Source: Chthoniobacter sp.
GTDB taxonomy: Bacteria > Verrucomicrobiota > Verrucomicrobiia > Chthoniobacterales > Chthoniobacteraceae
DNA: 64,000 bases
Assembly (NCBI GenBank): GCA_021414005.1
Contig: JAIOPH010000023.1
Location: forward strand, 124,001-188,000
Direction: 5' to 3'
The notes under the pieces are model-generated. The model had not been told where the DNA came from, ran no database searches, and worked only from the letters and a program-made list of their open reading frames with translations. A program made the translations under genes and the position numbers. Each line of letters starts with the position of its first letter. Within the stretch, counting starts at the first letter, position 1. Shown in pieces: positions 55,811 through 64,000 of this stretch.

Positions 55811-55891
55811 TGCTCACGAGAGGAGTCGAACCTCCACGGGTTTCCCCATACGGTCCTGAGCCGTACGCGTCTGCCATTCCGCCACGTGAGC
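55811..55891 (-). tRNA. tRNA-Leu(CAG)
   Basis: On the minus strand the acceptor arms GCTCACG and CGTGAGC pair exactly, with discriminator A at 55811. The D-arm, a 5-bp anticodon stem (TACGG/CCGTA), a long variable arm and the GGTTCGACTCC T-arm follow the leucine type II pattern. The anticodon loop reads CTCAGGA, so the anticodon is CAG (complement of 55856-55858). No CCA is encoded; a T-run follows. Total 81 nt. Confidence 0.92.
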
Positions 55892-56055
55892 TTTGCATTT
55901 CCCGACCGGGTCGCGGTAGGGAGCGGGGAAAGTAGCGACCGAAGAAAAAAGCGCAAACCGAAAAAACGGCGCAAATCGCGAGGGGCGGTCGCGAGTCGAA
56001 TCGCGGACCTTTCTCCTTTTGCTCCTGCGCCCTTTCTGGTCCCTACTGCCCAACC

Positions 56056-57000
56056 ATGAGCACACCTCACGCGGCGGACGATACCGGCCCATCCAGGGAA
56101 ACTTTCCTCCCGGTGCTCGATACCGTGCATGCGCGCTTCAAGCTCTGGGGTGTGCGCGGCTCCACGCCCACGCCGGGCGCGCGGTTCCTCCGGACCGGGG
56201 GCAATACCTCGTGCATGACGGTCGAGGCGGGCGACGAGTTGTTTATTTTCGATGCCGGCTCGGGGATCCGCGAACTCGGGCTGGCGCTCGTCGAAGGGCC
56301 GCCACGGCGCATTCATCTCTTCATCACCCACACCCACTGGGATCACATCCAGGGCTTCCCCTTTTTCGCGCCCGCCTATCGCAAGGGTTTCGAGATCGTG
56401 ATCTACGGCGCGGAGGGCTTTGGCAAAGACCTCAAGTCCATTTTTCAAGGCCAGCTCGATCGCGACTATTTCCCGGTGCAGATGGAGGACATGCACGCAC
56501 ATCTGGATTTTCGGCAACTGACTACGACCCCGATGACTGCGGGCAGTGCGCAGGTGACATGGGAATTCGCCCATCACCCCGGTGCCACCGTCGGCTACAA
56601 GATCTGCCTCGGCGGGAAAAAGGTCGCATGGGTGCCCGACAACGAATTTCTCCACGGCTACACCGGCGCGCCGGAGGAAATCACCCGCGACCATCCGCTC
56701 GCCGTGCCCTACGTGCCGATGATCGACTTTCTCTCCGATGCCGACGTCGTCATCCACGAAGGGCAATACCTGCCCGACGAGTACTTGCAAAAAATCGGCT
56801 GGGGCCACAGCTCCGTGGCCAATGCCTGCGTGCTGATGAAACTCGCGGGCGTTCCCCGCTGGGTCGTCACCCATCACGACCCGCTGCACGAGGACACCTT
56901 CCTCGAAACCAAGCTCAACCTCACCCGCCAGATTCTGGCTCAAATCGGGCACCCCATCCACGTCAGCCACGGCTACGATGGGCGAACCGAGTCGTTTTAA
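56056..57000 (+). CDS. Metallo-beta-lactamase-fold hydrolase
   Basis: 314 residues. The MBL signature HTHWDH gives H92, H94, D96 and H97; later metal ligands are in FAHHPGATVG, the PDNE block and VVTHHDP. The region LWGVRGSTPTPG and the RTGGNTSC start, plus SDADVVIHEGQY, match phosphoribosyl cyclic phosphodiesterase-like / Lactonase-type MBL proteins (COG1235). The substrate is not decidable here. It starts on the plus strand after the tRNA, with a likely promoter in the GC-rich gap, and ends just before a hairpin pair. Confidence 0.85.
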   Translation: MSTPHAADDTGPSRETFLPVLDTVHARFKLWGVRGSTPTPGARFLRTGGNTSCMTVEAGDELFIFDAGSGIRELGLALVEGPPRRIHLFITHTHWDHIQGFPFFAPAYRKGFEIVIYGAEGFGKDLKSIFQGQLDRDYFPVQMEDMHAHLDFRQLTTTPMTAGSAQVTWEFAHHPGATVGYKICLGGKKVAWVPDNEFLHGYTGAPEEITRDHPLAVPYVPMIDFLSDADVVIHEGQYLPDEYLQKIGWGHSSVANACVLMKLAGVPRWVVTHHDPLHEDTFLETKLNLTRQILAQIGHPIHVSHGYDGRTESF

Positions 57001-57009
57001 GTCCGCACG

Positions 57010-57046
57010 TTTCCCTTTTCACATGGGAAAGTTGTGGCACTTTCCC
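57010..57046 (+). terminator. Two mutually exclusive hairpins after the MBL gene
   Basis: GGGAAAGT at 57025-57032 pairs perfectly with ACTTTCCC at 57039-57046 (8 bp, 6-nt loop TGTGGC). GGGAAA (57025-57030) can instead pair with TTTCCC at 57010-57015. The stem ends just before a GTG at 57052, leaving no room for a U-tract, so it could be a weak terminator or a start-site switch. Confidence 0.4.
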
Positions 57047-57051
57047 GGCCC

Positions 57052-58254
57052 GTGAATAACCCCGACACCCCTGTTCCGGCCCCTCGCCCCTACGTGCCGC
57101 GTATCGTCGATCCAATCGACGGGCTGCCGGAGCCCGAGACCAAATTCCAACCCCGCTACGTGGAGGTGCCGGCGCTGCGTGAGCACGGCTTTGGGCGACG
57201 CAATCTGGCATGGGGAGTTATCACGCTCGTGCTCGGACTCGGCCTGCTCGTGGCGGCGGTGTATCTGGCGGGGCAAAAGGCGGTGCTCTCGCTCGCCGCG
57301 TGCCTGTTCACTTTCACCGCGCTCTTCGTCCTTGCGCGGCTGCACGTCTTTCGCCAGCGGAATGGTGGCTTCCTCGCCGTCACGGTGGTCGTGCTGCTCG
57401 GGGCCGTCGTTCCGTTGGTGGATTACGGCTACGAGAAGCTTTCCGGCTCCCATGCCGTCGTCGCTCCGGCCGGCCTGGTGACCGTGCCTGCGGTGCCGGT
57501 GGAGGTGGAGCCGCCGCTCCTCTCGCAATCTTTTGCGCTGACCAAACCCGACCCTTCCGAAACCCAGGTGCGGGTACTCAAGGATTCGCGCGTCCTAATT
57601 GGCGAGAAGCCTTTCCTGATCAAGGTAGGCGACGCCTTTCCGCTGCTCGAGGCCAAGGGCGGCGAGGTGACTTTCGCGGTGCGCGATCTGCATGTCTCGC
57701 TCCCCGTGACGGTCGTGGAAATTAGCGGCGGCAAGGCCGGGAAGGAGACCCGCGAAACGGCCATGCAAGCCGCGCTGGCGGCGGCCGCTTCGTCGGCAAT
57801 TCCCAAACTGGAGCCAGTCGCCGCGCCGACCAAGGTGCTCGCGGAAGCGCCCAAGGTGGAGACCGACAACGCGAGCGCGGAACTTGCCGCCGTCACCCGC
57901 GGAGCCCAGCAGGAGGCGATTCGCCGCTACCCGGCGCTGGCGATCAAGGATTCGAAGGAAAACGCAGCGTTCCTCGCGGCGCACCGCGAGATGAAGCAAA
58001 GCGGAAACACCGAGTTTTTCTCCAACCCCGAATGGCCGATCGAACTCGCCGAAGTCCTCGCGGTGCGTAACCGCTGGACGCGCGGCGATCAGCCGGCACC
58101 CGCCGGAGCGACGATAGACACGACGCCCAAGCTGGAGCCGCCGATGGACGACGAGGACGTGCCGGTCGCCGTGCCCGTCACCGAAACCCGCCTCCCGCAA
58201 TTGCTCCCGCCAACTGAGGATCTCCCCAAGACCACGCGCCGCCCGCACCGCTAG
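57052..58254 (+). CDS. Membrane protein of unknown function, Pro/Ala-rich
   Basis: About 400 residues. A GTG at 57052 (VNNPDTPVPAPRPYVP) is chosen because the upstream GTG at 57034 lies inside a hairpin. Two or three hydrophobic helices occupy roughly residues 50-125 (WGVITLVLGLGLLVAAVYLA; AACLFTFTALFVLARL; FLAVTVVVLLGAVVPLV). The rest is soluble: a beta-type region (VRVLKDSRVLIGEKPFLIKV), an Ala-rich linker and a charged C-terminus. No family recognised. Its late segment YPALAIKDSKENAAFLAAHR resembles short helical modules in verrucomicrobial proteins, without a name I can give. Confidence 0.65.
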   Translation: MNNPDTPVPAPRPYVPRIVDPIDGLPEPETKFQPRYVEVPALREHGFGRRNLAWGVITLVLGLGLLVAAVYLAGQKAVLSLAACLFTFTALFVLARLHVFRQRNGGFLAVTVVVLLGAVVPLVDYGYEKLSGSHAVVAPAGLVTVPAVPVEVEPPLLSQSFALTKPDPSETQVRVLKDSRVLIGEKPFLIKVGDAFPLLEAKGGEVTFAVRDLHVSLPVTVVEISGGKAGKETRETAMQAALAAAASSAIPKLEPVAAPTKVLAEAPKVETDNASAELAAVTRGAQQEAIRRYPALAIKDSKENAAFLAAHREMKQSGNTEFFSNPEWPIELAEVLAVRNRWTRGDQPAPAGATIDTTPKLEPPMDDEDVPVAVPVTETRLPQLLPPTEDLPKTTRRPHR

Positions 58255-58398
58255 CGCCCGCGCGATTCTGACCGGGTGACGTTCTCACTGGGAAAAGCGA
58301 GAATCGGAAGTGCGTGGCAGTTTTCATCCTCACGGTTGCTGGTTGGCTTAGTGGATGAATTCGCCAGTCTTTCGCGTGCTGTTTCGACCTCGCTCTCC

Positions 58399-61300
58399 AT
58401 GAAAATTCGCATCCTTATTTACCTCACATTGACGGCATCAGGTGCCGTTCACGCGGCGAATGTCTTTGATGAAATGGTCCGCTCGACGCCTTGGCTCAGC
58501 CCGGCGGATGAACTGAAGAGTTTCGTGGTGCCGGAGGGTTTTGCGGTGCAGTTGGTGTCGGCGGAGCCGGAGATCGGGAAACCGATTTCCATGAGTTTTG
58601 ACGCCGCGGGGCGTTTGTGGGTCGCGGAGACAAATGCCTACCCAATCGAGACCGCGCCGGACAAAACGCCGCGCGATTCCATTCGCATCCTTTCCGATTT
58701 CGCCGCGGATGGACGCGTGGGAAAGAACGTGGTTTTCGCCGACGGGCTCAGCATGCCGGATGCGGTGGCTCCGTATCGCAACGGTGCCATCGTGTTTTCG
58801 ATCCCGAATATCGTGCGCCTGCAGGACACGGATGGTGACGGGAAAGCGGATCAGCGCGATGTGGTGCTGGGCCCTTTCACCGCGCGGGACACCCACAATC
58901 TCGCGAACAATTTCCGCCGCGGTTTCGATGGCTGGATGTATGGCGGCGCGGGCGTGGGAAATGACTCGCGGCTCAAGGGCCGCGACGGCGCGGAGTTTCA
59001 CATGAGCGGGGGCACGTTCCGCTTTAGCCCCGATGGCTCGCGCATCATGAAGTTTGGCGACGGGCAGGCGAATGTCTTCGGCCTGTGCTTCGATCCGCTG
59101 GGCAATCTGTTCACGTCTGACTGCCACTCGATGCCGATTTACCAGAACATCTACGGCGGATTTTATCCGGTGTTCGGCAAGCCGCACGACGGGCTCGGCT
59201 ACGCGCCGCAGATGCTAACACACAACCACGGATCGACCGCGATTTCCGGGCTGATTGCTTGCGAGGAGCCGCTGTGGCCGGCGGAATTTCAAGGCAACTT
59301 TTTTCTCGGCAACGTGGTCACGAGCCGCGTGAACCGCGACCGCATCGAGGAACACGGCTCGACTAAGCTGGCGAGGGAAATGCCCGACCTGGTGGTGTCG
59401 CGCGACCCGTGGTTTCGGCCCGTGGATGTGCAGTTTGGGCCGGACGGCGCGCTTTACATCGCGGACTTTTACAACCGCATCATCGCCCATGTGGAAGTGC
59501 CGCTGAATCATCAGGGCCGAGATCGGAAAAGCGGGCGGATCTGGCGCGTGGTCCGGGTGGGTGCGGATGGGCAGCCGATTCTGCGGGCGCGGCCTGATTT
59601 TACGAAACTGGCGCTGCCGGAAAAGATCGCGCGGCTCGCCGACCCGAGTTTGGCGCATCGTCTGGCGGTGTTGAATTTCCTCGCGGACCAAGGTGGCGAC
59701 CCAGTGATCGCCGGCGTACGCGCGGCCGCGAAGGAGGGGAGGGCGGACTTGCATTTGCAGGCGGCGGCGCTGTGGCTTCTGGAAAGGTTGGGCGGGCTGA
59801 CGGACGCGGAACTCGCCTCCGCCGCAAGACACACCGACCGCCTCGTGCGCGCGCACGCCATGCGGATTCTCGTCGAGCGTGCAAACTGGAAACCAACGGA
59901 ACTCGAACTGGTTCTCGGTGGACTCAAGGACGCCGATGGCTTCGTGGCCCGCGCCGCGGCGGATGCGCTGGCGCGGCATCCCGCGCCGGAACACATTCTC
60001 CCGCTGCTGGCGCTGCGCCAGCGCGCCCCGGACGACGATACGCACCTCGTCTATCAAGCGCGAAAAGCTCTGCGCGATCAGTTGCTGTCGCCGGAAGGTT
60101 TCGCGTTCGTCAAAACGCGGAAACTCACCGACGCCGACGCGCGCGCCATTGCCGATGTCGCGCTGGCGCTGCCCTCGGCAGGTGCGGCGGATTTTCTCGT
60201 CCGCTGCTTCGCCGAGTTTCCAACCGGCGGAAAACCCCGCGAAGATTGGGTGCGCCACATCGCGCGTTTTGGTGATGCGCAGGGCATGGACGCTCTGGCT
60301 GGCGCGCTGACCGGGAATGCGAGTTGGGATTTGGACACACAGACAGGTCTGCTCCGCGCCATGCGGCAGGGGATGGAGCAGCGCGGAATGAAGATGAGCG
60401 CGGCGATGAATGCGTGGGCGGCCCGCCTCGCCGCGCAATTGCTCGCGCCAGCTTCGCCGCCGAATGCCGCCTGGCAGAAGGCGGGTGCCGAGCTGGCCGG
60501 AAAATTCCAATTAGCCGCTTTGGAAAGACCTCTCGGCGTAATCGCTGATGCACCCTCCGCCGATCCCGAGGCTCGCGTCGCCTGCCTGCGCGCATTGCTC
60601 GCGCTCAATGCGACCGCACATCTTCGCGAAGCCGAGTCCTTTTTGAAGGACGCCAAACTACCGCCCGAGCGGCACGCGGAGATCGTGCAAGCGGTGGCTC
60701 AGGTGAATTCACCGGAAGGCAGGGGATTGCTCGTGGACGTCCTGCGTCTGTCTCCGGAGCGTTTCGCCACGATTATCGCCACCGCCCTGGGCGGCAGCGC
60801 CGAGGGCGCGGACGCGCTCGTGCACTCCATCGAGCAAGGCCAGGCTCCGCCCGCGCTGCTCGCGCAGCGCGCGGTTAAGGACAAGCTCCTTGCGGCGCAG
60901 CCCAAGCTGGCCGCACAAATCTCCAGCCTCACCGCAAACATCAGCCCGACTTCCGAGCGTCTCCAAAAAGTTACCCGCGAACGCGCGAACGCGTTTCCCA
61001 AAACAGGCGCGAATGCCGGAGAGGGAGCGAAAGTTTTTCAAGCCAACTGCACTGCCTGCCACAGCCTCGCCGGCCAAGGCGGCAGCGTCGGTCCGCAACT
61101 CGACGGCATCGGCCACCGCGGCGTCGAGCGCCTGTGCGAAGATATTCTCGATCCCAATCGCAACGTGGACCGCGTCTTTCGCTACAGCATCGTTACGCTC
61201 ACGAACGGCACCGTCATCTCCGGCCTCTTCCGGCGTGAAGAGGGTGCCGTCATCGTTTTTGTGGACGCGACCGGCAAGGAAATAGCCCTCGCCAGGAGCG

Positions 61301-61425
61301 ACATTGCCTCCCGCGCGGAATCCGCAACATCCCTGATGCCGGAAGCCTTCGCCGAGACCATCCCGCCGGCCAGCTTCAACGATCTACTGACGTTCCTGCT
61401 CTCGCAAAGCGCGGCGGGCAAGTGA
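58399..61425 (+). CDS. PVC-type exported cytochrome-c protein (third type)
   Basis: 1008 residues from 58399, starting with a signal peptide (MKIRILIYLTLTASGAVHAA). No SGNH domain: the propeller begins directly (VPEGFAVQLVSAEPEIGKP, then SFDAAGRLWVAE) and runs to ~400 (ADFYNRIIAHVEVPLNH). HEAT-like helices follow to ~800. The single c-type heme motif is CTACH at 884-888 in a domain ending LIHRHG-like GHRGVERLCEDILDPN. The architecture matches PVC-type heme-binding dehydrogenase-like proteins (membrane-bound dehydrogenase domain plus cytochrome c). It is a separate lineage from the tandem pair at 13116-19568, with different lengths and heme-domain tail. Confidence 0.85.
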   Translation: MKIRILIYLTLTASGAVHAANVFDEMVRSTPWLSPADELKSFVVPEGFAVQLVSAEPEIGKPISMSFDAAGRLWVAETNAYPIETAPDKTPRDSIRILSDFAADGRVGKNVVFADGLSMPDAVAPYRNGAIVFSIPNIVRLQDTDGDGKADQRDVVLGPFTARDTHNLANNFRRGFDGWMYGGAGVGNDSRLKGRDGAEFHMSGGTFRFSPDGSRIMKFGDGQANVFGLCFDPLGNLFTSDCHSMPIYQNIYGGFYPVFGKPHDGLGYAPQMLTHNHGSTAISGLIACEEPLWPAEFQGNFFLGNVVTSRVNRDRIEEHGSTKLAREMPDLVVSRDPWFRPVDVQFGPDGALYIADFYNRIIAHVEVPLNHQGRDRKSGRIWRVVRVGADGQPILRARPDFTKLALPEKIARLADPSLAHRLAVLNFLADQGGDPVIAGVRAAAKEGRADLHLQAAALWLLERLGGLTDAELASAARHTDRLVRAHAMRILVERANWKPTELELVLGGLKDADGFVARAAADALARHPAPEHILPLLALRQRAPDDDTHLVYQARKALRDQLLSPEGFAFVKTRKLTDADARAIADVALALPSAGAADFLVRCFAEFPTGGKPREDWVRHIARFGDAQGMDALAGALTGNASWDLDTQTGLLRAMRQGMEQRGMKMSAAMNAWAARLAAQLLAPASPPNAAWQKAGAELAGKFQLAALERPLGVIADAPSADPEARVACLRALLALNATAHLREAESFLKDAKLPPERHAEIVQAVAQVNSPEGRGLLVDVLRLSPERFATIIATALGGSAEGADALVHSIEQGQAPPALLAQRAVKDKLLAAQPKLAAQISSLTANISPTSERLQKVTRERANAFPKTGANAGEGAKVFQANCTACHSLAGQGGSVGPQLDGIGHRGVERLCEDILDPNRNVDRVFRYSIVTLTNGTVISGLFRREEGAVIVFVDATGKEIALARSDIASRAESATSLMPEAFAETIPPASFNDLLTFLLSQSAAGK

Positions 61426-61463
61426 CGTGGTATTTGCCGAATGGAATCCGTCGTGGGAGCCGT

Positions 61464-61964
61464 TTACTGCGACGCCCAAGCCAGCGCTTCCTTGAGCAGC
61501 GCCTCGTTCTTTTCCTTTAGAGCCTTCGTCTGCTCGACATAGGCTTGGCCCGCTTGAGCCTGGACCTTCGGGCAGGTGGCGCAGGCGGCTTTGGCCCGGT
61601 TGTCGGCGATGGTCTTGCGCGCGCTTTGCCGGGCATCAGTGGTGAGCGCGCTGTTGAATTTCGCCTGTGCCGCACTCAATTCCGCCGACGTACAATCGCG
61701 CACTCGGACCGCCGAGGTGGACGTCAGCGCGACCCGTGTCGCGTCAACCTTGAGGCTGATCTGCGTTCCCGGCGAGCCGACGACTTCATACACGAGGCCC
61801 GGCGAGAGGCTTTGCCGACCAACGGAGCGGTCCGGCTTGATCGTCCGCAAATCGGCGCTGGCTGATTGCGTGATGACTGCGGCGCGCACGGTGCCGTTTT
61901 CGGCATGCAGCGGGCTCGTGCTGAGGCAGGCGAGGGAAAGGGCGATGCAGGAGAGCGTTTTCAT
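61464..61964 (-). CDS. Exported protein of unknown function
   Basis: 166 residues from the Met at 61964 (MKTLSCIALSLACLSTSPLHA signal peptide). A short beta-like part (VYEVVGSPGTQISLKVDATR) is followed by a helical segment with many Ala/Lys/Gln and a CATCPK motif, in which two Cys are spaced by two residues. No family recognised. It overlaps nothing and is convergent with the cytochrome protein gene and divergent from the hydrolase gene. Confidence 0.65.
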   Translation of the reverse strand: MKTLSCIALSLACLSTSPLHAENGTVRAAVITQSASADLRTIKPDRSVGRQSLSPGLVYEVVGSPGTQISLKVDATRVALTSTSAVRVRDCTSAELSAAQAKFNSALTTDARQSARKTIADNRAKAACATCPKVQAQAGQAYVEQTKALKEKNEALLKEALAWASQ

Positions 61965-62088
61965 GGTGGTGGAAAGCATCACGAGGGCAGGCGCTCCGAG
62001 GCAAGCGCGATTTCGGTTGTGTCGTTTTTGTTCCGTGACGCACTTGGCAACGTCCCTGCGAGAAACTAGAAGGCAACCTCCCACCGCT

Positions 62089-62925
62089 ATGACCAAAGCC
62101 CTTTTCGTTCCGTTTTTTAATGCTGCCATCGACCGCATCCGCACCGCCGCGCTGGCGCTGCTCCTTTTCACCAGCCTCGCCGCTCAGGCTCGAAGCGAGG
62201 ACTGGAACGGCTACGAACTGACCAAGTTCAACGTCGAGGGCCGCGGCGCGCTGATCGTCGTGCCCAAGACGCCGGCACCCGGCAAGCCGTGGATCTGGCG
62301 CACGGAATTTTTCGGCATCGACCCGCAGGCCGACATCGCGCTGCTCGGGAAAGGCTTTCACGTCGGCTACGTCGATGTGGGCGGGCTCTTCGGCGCACCA
62401 GTCGCGCTCGACGCCATGGACAAATTTTACGCGCAGGTTCGCAAGACCCACGAACTCAGCGCGAAGGTCGTGCTCGAAGGATTCAGCCGTGGCGGGCTCT
62501 ACGCCTTCAACTGGGCTGCGCGGCATCCCGACCAGGTGGCCGCCATTTATGTGGATGCGCCGGTGTGCGATTTCAAAAGCTGGCCCGGGGGCAAAGGGCG
62601 CTCGCGCTTTGCCGGTCGCGACTGGCAGGCCGTGCTCAAAGCCTACGCGATGACCGACGAGCAGGCGCGCGCCTACACGCTGAATCCCGTGGACAACCTC
62701 GCTCCGCTGGCCAAGGCGAAGCTGCCCATCCTCGCCGTCATCGGCGATGTGAACGACTGGATCGTGCCGATCGAAGAAAACACCCTGCTCGTGGAAACCC
62801 GCTACAAGGAACTCGGCGGTGAAATCACAGTAATCAAGAAGCCCGGTGCCGGTCATCGTCCGCACAGCCTGCCGGACCCCGCGCCCATTGTGGACTTCGC
62901 GTTGAAACACACCGCTGCACCGTAG
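62089..62925 (+). CDS. Exported alpha/beta hydrolase
   Basis: 278 residues from the Met at 62089 with an N-terminal hydrophobic segment (ALALLLFTSLAAQARS). The nucleophile elbow is GFSRGG (S133), the acid is probably in GDVNDWIVP, and the histidine is in GAGHRPHS, completing the Ser-Asp-His triad. It belongs to the broad esterase/dienelactone-type alpha/beta hydrolases. The substrate is unknown. There is no operon evidence. Confidence 0.8.
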   Translation: MTKALFVPFFNAAIDRIRTAALALLLFTSLAAQARSEDWNGYELTKFNVEGRGALIVVPKTPAPGKPWIWRTEFFGIDPQADIALLGKGFHVGYVDVGGLFGAPVALDAMDKFYAQVRKTHELSAKVVLEGFSRGGLYAFNWAARHPDQVAAIYVDAPVCDFKSWPGGKGRSRFAGRDWQAVLKAYAMTDEQARAYTLNPVDNLAPLAKAKLPILAVIGDVNDWIVPIEENTLLVETRYKELGGEITVIKKPGAGHRPHSLPDPAPIVDFALKHTAAP

Positions 62926-62974
62926 CCGTGGGTGACGCGCGGTGACCGGCTCGCCTCCGGCGGATTTCTCCCGA

Positions 62975-63003
62975 TTGACAACTGTAACCTCCGTAGTTAC
63001 ATA
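62975..63003 (+). promoter_or_regulatory. Promoter with palindromic operator for the Rrf2-type regulator
   Basis: TTGACA at 62975-62980 is a consensus -35. TACATA at 62998-63003, 17 bp downstream, could be the -10. Between and overlapping it lies the palindrome TGTAAC-N7-GTTACA (62983-63001), which suits a dimeric winged-helix repressor, most simply the product of the next gene acting on itself. The start codon at 63015 leaves almost no leader and no Shine-Dalgarno. Confidence 0.65.
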
Positions 63004-63014
63004 ACCGCCACTTC

Positions 63015-63485
63015 ATGGCTTCCAGTTGCCGTTTTGCCTTTGCCGTTCATGTGCTCGCCGTGCTGGCTCTCAAGCGCGAGAGCGGCGGAGTTTGCTCGGA
63101 CCTGCTCGCGGGCAGCGTGAATACCAACCCGGTCATCATCCGCCGCCTGCTCACGCGGCTACGCCATGCGGGGCTGATCACCACGCAGAAGGGTTCCTGT
63201 GGCGGCGCGACGCTCGTCGCTGCGCCGGAGGACATCCGGCTCGATGTCATCTATCGCGCGGTCGAAACGGGCGTGCCGTTTGCCCAGCATCCGCAGCAGC
63301 CGAACAAACGCTGCCCCGTCGGCGCCGGCATCGAGCGCGTGCTCGACGAGGTCTTTGCCTCCGCGCAGTCCGCTCTCGAATCCGCCCTCGCCCGCCGCAC
63401 GCTTGCGGATGTGCTCGCCGCCATGGCCGCGGAGAAAGCCCCGCGCCGTTCCGCCGCCCGCCCCACGAAACGCAAGGCCGCATGA
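63015..63485 (+). CDS. Rrf2 family transcriptional regulator
   Basis: 156 residues. The Rrf2 winged helix fills the first ~80 residues: FAVHVLAVLALKRESGGVCS, then NPVIIRRLLTRLRHAGLITT with the recognition helix, and KGSCGGATLVAAPEDIRL as the wing. The three-Cys Fe-S motif of IscR/NsrR is not present; the only cysteines are scattered (VCSD, GSCGG, KRCPVG), so it looks like the YwnA-type, non-cluster branch. The C-terminal part is helical with a basic tail. It is followed 51 bp later by the aminomutase gene. Confidence 0.82.
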   Translation: MASSCRFAFAVHVLAVLALKRESGGVCSDLLAGSVNTNPVIIRRLLTRLRHAGLITTQKGSCGGATLVAAPEDIRLDVIYRAVETGVPFAQHPQQPNKRCPVGAGIERVLDEVFASAQSALESALARRTLADVLAAMAAEKAPRRSAARPTKRKAA

Positions 63486-63536
63486 GGCGCGCCGAGCGAT
63501 CTCCTTTCCGAAAACCAACCAACCGAAACACGCACC

Positions 63537-64000
63537 ATGTTCACCGACACCGCCCACGTTGACCCGCCCGCCCTCGTCTCCGCGCCCGACCATCGCGATC
63601 TCCGCAGCGATGACTTCTGGCGCGCGATTCCCGCCTACGCGCACGTCTCCGCCGCCGAATTCCGCACCCACACTTTCCAAAACCGCCACACCGTCACCAA
63701 CTCCCGCCAACTCCGCGAAACCCTCGCGGACCTTGTGCCCGCCAGCTTCTACGAGGATCTCGAGGCCGGCGTCAAAAACGCGCCGATGGCCCTGCGCATC
63801 TCGCCCTACCTCCTCGCGCTCATCGACTGGCGCGCTCCCGAGACCGACCCGATCCGCACGCAATTTCTCCCCCTCCGCACCCAGCAGCAGCCCGATCACC
63901 CCATGCTGCGCTACGACTCGCTCAACGAGCGCGAAGACTCGCCCGTCCCCGGCCTCACCCACCGCTACCGCGACAAGGCGCTCTTTCTCCCGCAGGATTC
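63537..64000 (+). CDS. Lysine 2,3-aminomutase (KamA family), N-terminal part
   Basis: 154 codons are visible before the window ends. The start is MFTDTAHVDPPALVSAPDHR. The signature DWRAPETDPIRTQFLPL and the last visible stretch GLTHRYRDKALFLPQD match the region just upstream of the radical SAM CxxxCxxC in KamA/EpmB proteins. The Cys motif itself lies outside the window, so catalysis is inferred. KamA uses SAM, PLP and an iron-sulfur cluster to interconvert lysine and beta-lysine; EpmB does so on elongation factor P. It follows the Rrf2-type gene in the same direction. Confidence 0.8.
   Translation, partial: MFTDTAHVDPPALVSAPDHRDLRSDDFWRAIPAYAHVSAAEFRTHTFQNRHTVTNSRQLRETLADLVPASFYEDLEAGVKNAPMALRISPYLLALIDWRAPETDPIRTQFLPLRTQQQPDHPMLRYDSLNEREDSPVPGLTHRYRDKALFLPQD

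Overview
The window reads as a chromosomal stretch of a GC-rich member of the Verrucomicrobiota (PVC superphylum). The best evidence is three very large exported proteins with the PVC-type beta-propeller/HEAT/cytochrome-c layout (13116-16313, 16350-19568, 58399-61425), a giant M36 peptidase with stacked beta-sandwich modules and a short C-terminal adhesin-like tail, many repeated-domain exported proteins, and GatB-type indirect tRNA amidation. The phylum is an inference from domain style; I cannot name a genus.

Layout. 1-2330: divergent from a partial exported peptidase lies an accessory island, a compact restriction-modification pair (BglII-like endonuclease plus MT-A70 adenine methyltransferase) sitting between the first ~20 codons and the last ~38 codons of a different, larger DNA methyltransferase gene, followed by a 200-bp element with 31-bp inverted ends. 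2415-7986: housekeeping and signalling (miaB, two stand-alone receiver proteins, a CvpA-like membrane protein, gatB, a DUF4142 protein). 8026-12938 (minus): an exported PDZ protein built from repeated short beta units, a sulfatase gene remnant, and an isolated nuoD. 13116-23149: two tandem paralogous cytochrome-c proteins, a frameshifted ankyrin-repeat gene, and a third copy of the cytochrome-protein 3' end.

23373-29970: core information genes rpoA-rplQ (with terminator), a class I lysyl-tRNA synthetase and secA. 30056-36668: the M36 peptidase, a lipoprotein and a FabZ-like dehydratase. 36693-41015: a polyprenyl-sugar type glycosylation cluster (a GT-C-like membrane protein, an Agl23-like protein and a divergent GT2). 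41098-45919: serA-pepA (translationally overlapping), a DedA-like protein and argC. 46178-49603: a single-gene TIR / WD40 / Ras-of-complex GTPase / zinc ribbon / DUF4365 protein, the strongest candidate here for an undescribed immune system. 49735-64000: a GH17-like glucanase, mnmE, a class V aminotransferase, a hybrid PAS histidine kinase, tRNA-Leu(CAG), a metallo-beta-lactamase-fold hydrolase, a third PVC cytochrome protein, an alpha/beta hydrolase, and an Rrf2-type regulator with a palindromic operator upstream of a lysine 2,3-aminomutase gene that runs off the end.

Two themes recur. First, gene debris: at least four broken coding sequences (methyltransferase ends, sulfatase tail, ankyrin frameshift, cytochrome-protein tail) mark recombination in the first 23 kb. 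Second, core genes usually found in large operons (nuoD, rpoA-rplQ) are detached from their usual partners. All family assignments come from reading motifs in the translations; no database search was run.
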